Of a stretch of 64,000 nucleotides of DNA, positions 59,230-64,000 are shown one piece after another. A model generated the notes under the pieces. The model saw only the letters and a list, made by a program, of their open reading frames with translations, searched no databases and had not been told where the DNA came from. Positions within the stretch are counted from its first letter, which is position 1, and every line of letters begins with the position of its first letter. The position numbers and the translations under genes are program-made. The stretch is from an uncultured Sphingopyxis sp. (GTDB taxonomy: Bacteria; Pseudomonadota; Alphaproteobacteria; Sphingomonadales; Sphingomonadaceae), in contig NZ_LT598653.1 of NCBI RefSeq assembly GCF_900078365.1, positions 744,001 through 808,000 of the forward strand. The letters run 5' to 3'.

Positions 59230-60530
59230 TCCGCCGCACCCTCTTCGAATGGCAACCGATCGCCTATGGTGAGGATCCGGCGACGCAAATCCCGGTGTGG
59301 GCCGCCGATCGCCTCGCCGCGGTCGCGCGCAAATCGCCGCTCGGCGGTGAAAATGGCGGGCGCATTCTCGCGCACGGCCGCAGCGCGCTACGCGCCGGGC
59401 AGGTCGTCGGGGTCATCGCGGCGACCAATTGCACCCTCGAAATCCTGCCCAAGATCGATGTCGCCGCGGGCGGCGAGGCCGCGACGCAGGGGCAGATCCG
59501 CCAAAAGCTCGTCCATCTGCTGGCGGTCGCGATGGATATCGACATCGATGGCGGCACGCTCACCACGCTCGGCTGGCAGCAGGACAATCTTCTGGAGATA
59601 TTGATCCGGCTCTTCAGCCTGAAGCTGATCGATGCCCTCCGTCAGGGCATGCCGCGCCACTATATCGAGCGCGAGGAGGACATGGCGACGCTACGCGGCC
59701 GCCTCGACGTCACCCGGCAGTTCACAAGGTTGGCCGCCAACCCGGCGCGGCTCGCCTGCCGGTTCGACGAGCTGTCGCCCGATATCGCAATCAACCGGAT
59801 CATGCGCGCCGCCGTCGACCGGCTACGCCGCATATCGCAGAGCGCCGACAATCAGCGGCGCCTCGCCGAACTCGCTTTCGCTTATGCCGATATTACACCC
59901 GTACCGCGTCAGGCGCTGCGCTGGGACGCGGTCCGGCTAGACCGGACCAACGCCCGGTGGAAGGATCTGCTCGCGCTCGCGCGGCTCATTCTTGGCGAGC
60001 GCTTTCAGACCAGCTCGATGGGCGAGCAAACGGGCTTCTCGCTGCTCTTCGAAATGAACACGCTCTTCGAGGAATATATCGGCCGCATGCTGCGCCGGGC
60101 GCTCGCCGGCTCGGGCCTGTCGGTCCATCTGCAGGGCGGGCGCCTCTATTGCCTCGAGGCGGCCGACGACGGACGCCGCACCTTCCAGACGAGGCCCGAC
60201 ATATTGATCAAGCGGGGCGGCGAGGTCGTGCACATCGTCGACACCAAGTGGAAACGGATCGCATCGCGCATCGACGATCCCAAACAGGGCGTGTCGCAAG
60301 CCGACGTCTACCAGATGATGGCCTATGGCCAGCTTTACGGGTGTGGCGCGCTGACCTTGCTCTATCCGCACCACGACGCGCTTCGCAGCTTACCCGGCAC
60401 CCTGAGCCGGCATCGCGTCGGGAGGACTGCGCAGCGGCTCCACCTCGCGAGCGTCGATATCGCGGACCATAAGTCCGTCACGGGACAATTGCGCGCCTTG
60501 CTTGCCGCGCCGGCCGATTCCATCGTTTGA
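59226..60530 (+). CDS. mcrC: McrC-type endonuclease subunit
   Basis: This 434-residue protein (GTG start overlapping the mcrB stop) has an N-terminal McrC beta-rich domain (GQVVGVIAATNCTLEILPKID) and a C-terminal PD-(D/E)XK nuclease: TRPDILI with the first Asp near residue 324 and IVDTKWKR with D-x-K near 339-341. FEMNTLFEEYIGRMLRRAL is the family helix before the nuclease. It cuts DNA when activated by the McrB GTPase ring. The pair is a complete type IV system. Confidence 0.93.
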   Translation: MIRRTLFEWQPIAYGEDPATQIPVWAADRLAAVARKSPLGGENGGRILAHGRSALRAGQVVGVIAATNCTLEILPKIDVAAGGEAATQGQIRQKLVHLLAVAMDIDIDGGTLTTLGWQQDNLLEILIRLFSLKLIDALRQGMPRHYIEREEDMATLRGRLDVTRQFTRLAANPARLACRFDELSPDIAINRIMRAAVDRLRRISQSADNQRRLAELAFAYADITPVPRQALRWDAVRLDRTNARWKDLLALARLILGERFQTSSMGEQTGFSLLFEMNTLFEEYIGRMLRRALAGSGLSVHLQGGRLYCLEAADDGRRTFQTRPDILIKRGGEVVHIVDTKWKRIASRIDDPKQGVSQADVYQMMAYGQLYGCGALTLLYPHHDALRSLPGTLSRHRVGRTAQRLHLASVDIADHKSVTGQLRALLAAPADSIV

Positions 60531-60631
60531 GCGCGCCAGGTCACCGGGCGCGTTCCCGGCCGTCGGTCCGGAGCGTCGCTGGGTGGCGGTCGACGCTTCG
60601 CGGCGATGCCGGCGCATGATCGTCGCGGGAA

Positions 60632-63600
60632 TCAGCCTGCGACGTCGAACCCGGCCTCGCCCCGCGCCGCGCGGCGACGTTCGATCTCTTCGAGCACATC
60701 GCGCATATAATCCAGCGAGCCCATCGCGCGCGCCACCTTGAGAACGGGTTCGGCGCCGAGCCTGTCGATCAGTCGCATGGCATGGACCGGCGCGTTGGCC
60801 CGTTCGTTCGCGGACTCCGCGATCTTCCAGAGGAGGACGCCGAGGTTCGCGCCCGTTTCGGCTTCGACCAGTCGTGCGAGAAGTGCCTCGCGGCGCGCGA
60901 GGTCGGACCCGTCTTGGTCGCGGCCTTGCGGCGAGCCGGCATAATAGAGCAGCGCCAGCCGGGCCTTGTCGTTCTTGCCGGAGGCGATGTCTTGCGCCAG
61001 CCTGAAGATCCGCCCACCCGCATCTTCCGCGGGCGGCACCTCGTAGAGCATCCCCTCGACCGCGAGCGCTATCGGGTGCGCGAGTTCCGGTTCCTGCCGG
61101 TAAAGCGTTTCGAGGTGGGCCATGAAGGTGCTGTAAACGGCGCCTCCCAGGCGGTGGGCGCCTGACGCGCCGAGGAGATAGGTGCGGTCGTGCGAGCTAT
61201 CTGCGCCGGTGATCAGCGCCGCGACGAGCCGTTCCTGCTCGCCGTCGCCCAACACCGATAGCGCATCCCAATAGTCGCTCGTCTCGACATGGTCCCAAAG
61301 CGCCACCAGGCGGCTGCGCCGTCCGTCGTTCGCCTCGTAGCGTAGCGCCGCGATCAGCAGCAACGCTTCCTGCTGCGGTTCGCCGGCGCGCGGCAAAAGG
61401 CGTTCGACCGCGAACATCACATCCTCGGCGCTCGGCGGCCGAATGCGCCCTATCGGCTCGCGCCCGGCGAGCTCGTGGAGGCGGCTGACGAGCTCTTCGA
61501 TCGGTGCGGAGGCGGCCTGTTCGCTGCCGAGGAAACGTGCGGCCGCGCCGGGTACCGACGATGCCGCGATGGCAAAGGCCGTGTCGAACCCGTCGCGGGG
61601 CGCTTCCCAGCATTTTGCCAGCGCCATGTCCGGAGCAGCCTCGGCGGCGCTATGGAGCAGGTAGCGCGCCACCGCCTGACTTGCCTTGTCCGCATCGCCC
61701 GCGCGTTCGATCAGGAAATCGAGGACGTCGGGGCCGCTCTCGCGCGCCGCCCGCTCGGCCGCGCTCGCGAAAGCGGTCACGATACGGCCCGCCTGGCCGG
61801 GCGCGAACCAATATTTGGAGCGCCAGTCGTCGGCGTCCTCGTTGGCGACGAGAGGCCACATCAGACGCAGCCGGTCCGCCGCCGGGAGCGCGATCGATGC
61901 GATCATCTCGCCGAGTTGCGACAATCCCAGAGCAAGGTTGGTGTCGCGCCAGCGCCCGACCGCCGCCGCGGCATGTTCGATGAAAGACGCGGGGTTGCGC
62001 ACCTCGAGCAGCGACCGCGCGATGGCGTCGAGCGCACCCGACATCCCCGTCGGCGTGACCGCGAGCAACGTGTCGAGCAGATCGCGCGCCGCGTCGACCG
62101 ATTGCGCCTCGGTCCGGGCGATCATCATCGCAATGCCGCCGACGAGGAGCGGTTCTTCGCGGCGCTGGTAGAAGAGGTCGGCGGCGGTATCGGGAGAGAG
62201 GCGCCGGCCGATCACCAGCTCGATCATATCGTCGGACTCGAGCCGGATGTCGTCCCCGCGGATCGTCGCACGATCGCCCGCGACGAGCGCGTCGAGCACC
62301 GCCGGGCCCTGTTGTCCCGCCGCCGCCAATGCGGCGAGCGGAACCCAGCCATCGGGATAGTCGGGCAGGAGATCGCCGAAGGTCCCCATGACGAGCGTCG
62401 CCGCCACCTTGGTCACCCCCTGCCGTTTGCCGAGTTCGACGAGCATCGCCTCGAAATCTGCCGACAGCACATCGTAACGCGTCACGACCTTGTCCGCATC
62501 GCTGTCCTTCAACTGCGCGAAGCGCCGGATCAGCGACGGCGAATCGAGCAGTCGGCCGCCGTGCCGTCCCGTCGCCACGCCATAGGCATCGTAGACCCGC
62601 TCGGCCTCGCCGTGCGTCAGCGCGCCGAGCTCGGCGCTCATCCGCGCGTCGCCCGGCGCGTGGAGATGCGGCGGTTGCCACGGCAGGTCCGCGCTTATCG
62701 CCGCCCAGCTTTCGCGGCGCGACGTCAGCACCAGCCGCACCGCATGCTCGCGCGTCAGCTGCGCCGACTGGCGCAGCCAGCCCGGAAGCGCGTCGCGCGC
62801 CGCGGAACGGGTGCGGTCGAGCCCGTCGACGACAAGGATATGATTGCCGCTGTCGACCCAGTCCCAGATCGACTGTGCAAGATCATGCATCGTCGTGCCG
62901 CCTGTTGGCCGCGCCTGCAGGTCGCGCTTCAGCGTATCGACGATATTATGGTCGGCTTCGGCGATGTCTTCCGCGCGGACGATATGCGCCGACCAGTTCC
63001 CGGGCGGGCTTTCCGCGAGGTGCGCCGCCCAGCTCGTCTTGCCCTGGCCCGAACCGCCGACAAGGACAAAAAGACGCGATCCCGAGGCCATGAAGTCCGC
63101 AAAGGGCTCGTCGATCGCCGCGCGCGGGACAAAGGGATTATTGCCTGCCGCCCCCGCGTCGGCGAACTGGGCCAGCTCTTGCCGGCGTCTGGCGTCGAGC
63201 AGCGTCGCAACCTCTAAGACGCTCGCGCGCGGCGGCCCGTCATCGGGCGAGCGGAAATAGGCGCGCCGTGTGCCTTCATGCTTGCGGAGCAGCGCATATA
63301 TGTCCGAGGGACCTGTGTGCGAGAGCGTAAGGCGCCGGGCGAGGTCGATCGCGTCCAACGTCTCGCGGCGTAGCGCGTCTTCATCTTGCCCTTCGCGATT
63401 TGCCGAAAGCGATTTGAGCGAGGCACGGACGTTCTCGACATCGCCCGGGGATAGCGCAAGGAGCGTTTTTGCCTGCACGGCCGCGTCGTCGAAAAACTGC
63501 TTGGCTTCCTCGGTCAGTTCGCCCGCGGTCCAGAACCGGTAGCCGGGTTTGGAGCCGCGCGGCGCGATCGAAGGATCGCGCACCGCGAAAAGGCAATATT

Positions 63601-63925
63601 TGATCAGCTCATATTTGATGTCCGACAGCCTCATGCGGTGCTTCAGTCGCTTGCACTGGACGATCCCCGCAAGCCGTCCCTGTCGGTAGAGCAGGATGTC
63701 GCGCCCGCGGTCGGCTCCCTGGGGCATGAGCGTCGCCGCGTCATAATCCTGCCTGTGCGCGGCTTCCGCCGCCAGCAGGTCGCGCACCAGGCGCTCGAAC
63801 TGATAGTCGCCGAGTTCCAGCAGCGGAAAGGTCGGCGACTGGGCCACGATATGCAGGCGGGGCGGGCTGGCGTCCGTCTCGTCGATGTTCGGACCCAGAT
63901 TCATCGCCCCGCTCTTCCGCCCCAT
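60632..63925 (-). CDS. Mrr-nuclease/STAND NTPase/helical-repeat fusion, Avs-like
   Basis: This is a 1097-residue protein. The N-terminal Mrr-type nuclease (about 40-130) has YQFERLVRDLL and the D-Xn-QxK core GADRGRDILL...IVQCKR (Asp76, Gln90, Lys92). The NTPase has P-loop GGSGQGKT (290-297), Walker B ILVVDGLD (363-370) and a sensor-like TSRRESW, typical of STAND ATPases. The C-terminal half (about 560-1097) is a run of Ala/Leu-rich paired helices, probably a TPR/HEAT-like sensor. This order (effector, STAND, sensor) is that of Avs antiphage proteins. ATG 63904 is an alternative start. It is convergent with mcrC; the target ligand is unknown. Confidence 0.85.
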   Translation of the reverse strand: MGRKSGAMNLGPNIDETDASPPRLHIVAQSPTFPLLELGDYQFERLVRDLLAAEAAHRQDYDAATLMPQGADRGRDILLYRQGRLAGIVQCKRLKHRMRLSDIKYELIKYCLFAVRDPSIAPRGSKPGYRFWTAGELTEEAKQFFDDAAVQAKTLLALSPGDVENVRASLKSLSANREGQDEDALRRETLDAIDLARRLTLSHTGPSDIYALLRKHEGTRRAYFRSPDDGPPRASVLEVATLLDARRRQELAQFADAGAAGNNPFVPRAAIDEPFADFMASGSRLFVLVGGSGQGKTSWAAHLAESPPGNWSAHIVRAEDIAEADHNIVDTLKRDLQARPTGGTTMHDLAQSIWDWVDSGNHILVVDGLDRTRSAARDALPGWLRQSAQLTREHAVRLVLTSRRESWAAISADLPWQPPHLHAPGDARMSAELGALTHGEAERVYDAYGVATGRHGGRLLDSPSLIRRFAQLKDSDADKVVTRYDVLSADFEAMLVELGKRQGVTKVAATLVMGTFGDLLPDYPDGWVPLAALAAAGQQGPAVLDALVAGDRATIRGDDIRLESDDMIELVIGRRLSPDTAADLFYQRREEPLLVGGIAMMIARTEAQSVDAARDLLDTLLAVTPTGMSGALDAIARSLLEVRNPASFIEHAAAAVGRWRDTNLALGLSQLGEMIASIALPAADRLRLMWPLVANEDADDWRSKYWFAPGQAGRIVTAFASAAERAARESGPDVLDFLIERAGDADKASQAVARYLLHSAAEAAPDMALAKCWEAPRDGFDTAFAIAASSVPGAAARFLGSEQAASAPIEELVSRLHELAGREPIGRIRPPSAEDVMFAVERLLPRAGEPQQEALLLIAALRYEANDGRRSRLVALWDHVETSDYWDALSVLGDGEQERLVAALITGADSSHDRTYLLGASGAHRLGGAVYSTFMAHLETLYRQEPELAHPIALAVEGMLYEVPPAEDAGGRIFRLAQDIASGKNDKARLALLYYAGSPQGRDQDGSDLARREALLARLVEAETGANLGVLLWKIAESANERANAPVHAMRLIDRLGAEPVLKVARAMGSLDYMRDVLEEIERRRAARGEAGFDVAG

Positions 63926-64000
63926 TCACGCCCGGCTATCCGCGCCGGAGTATCCGGGTCTTTCCGTAAGTCGCGGCGGGCCGCGCGTCCATAGGGCCGA

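Noticed and set aside
1..64000. CRISPR array search
   Set aside because: No regularly spaced short repeats were seen; the only repeats are the leader copies, IS ends, operator boxes and hairpins listed.
1..64000. tRNA or rRNA genes
   Set aside because: No cloverleaf-type sequence ending in CCA or rRNA-like block was noticed by eye; a tRNA scan would settle it.

Overview
The window looks like a high-GC alphaproteobacterial replicon, most likely from a sphingomonad (Sphingopyxis/Sphingomonas type). The basis is high-GC coding with long spurious antisense frames, Sphingomonadales-style TonB receptor and DUF736/HEPN neighbourhoods, and tightly overlapped (ATGA/GTGA) operons. This taxonomic call is inference; no rRNA or other marker gene is present. 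No tRNA or rRNA gene was seen.

Layout. (1) 0-5 kb: an EmrA/EmrB-type exporter with a NodT outer-membrane lipoprotein and two TetR regulators, controlled from a doubled GGTAA-N6-TTACC operator. (2) 5.5-8.4 kb: an ECF sigma factor, its membrane anti-sigma factor and a GMC oxidoreductase in one unit. (3) 8.4-14.6 kb: a patchwork of accessory DNA with an epoxide hydrolase, a helicase remnant, a HEPN-like 428-residue protein, an antitoxin with a truncated PIN toxin, two copies of a mobile-element leader repeat, a frameshifted TetR gene and a VOC gene broken by TGA. (4) 14.6-20.3 kb: metC-aapJQMP-ridA, a coherent amino-acid import and beta-elimination operon. (5) 20.6-28.0 kb: an ABC-2 exporter (ATPase plus two permeases), a LysR regulator and a TonB-dependent receptor. 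(6) 28-33 kb: phenylalanine/tyrosine catabolism (phhA, aromatic aminotransferase, fumarylacetoacetase, SDR, phhB) with a divergent Lrp/AsnC regulator. (7) 33.1-33.9 kb: an intact IS5-family element sitting exactly on the overlapping stop codons of two convergent genes. (8) 33.9-44.5 kb: a nickel/cobalt-type resistance operon (His-rich protein, CzcC/CzcB/CzcA-like RND pump, HupE/UreJ, membrane anchor protein, NreB-like MFS, DUF2271, DUF4198).

(9) 44.6-51.6 kb: part of an integrative/conjugative-type element. It has the leader repeat, DUF736, a nucleotidyltransferase-HEPN protein, an IetAS-type AAA ATPase/subtilisin pair, an excisionase-like HTH, a TraF-like S26 peptidase and a lytic transglycosylase. 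No integrase, relaxase or VirB gene lies in the window. (10) 51.7-63.9 kb: a dense anti-invader island. It has an N6-adenine methyltransferase beside a probable cognate endonuclease, an HNH endonuclease with a PUA-like N-terminal domain, a secreted SNase/excalibur nuclease, an McrB carrying an EVE-like insertion in its AAA+ core with McrC, and a 1097-residue Mrr-nuclease/STAND-NTPase/helical-repeat protein.

The strongest candidates for under-described biology are the Mrr-STAND protein, the EVE-inserted McrB with its large N-terminal domain, the R-M pair, the HNH protein and the orphan HEPN-like protein at 10.7 kb. The leader repeats tie the two accessory blocks (8.4-14 kb and 44.6-51.6 kb) together and suggest past recombination between element modules. 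All functions are read from sequence motifs only; no database search or computation was run.
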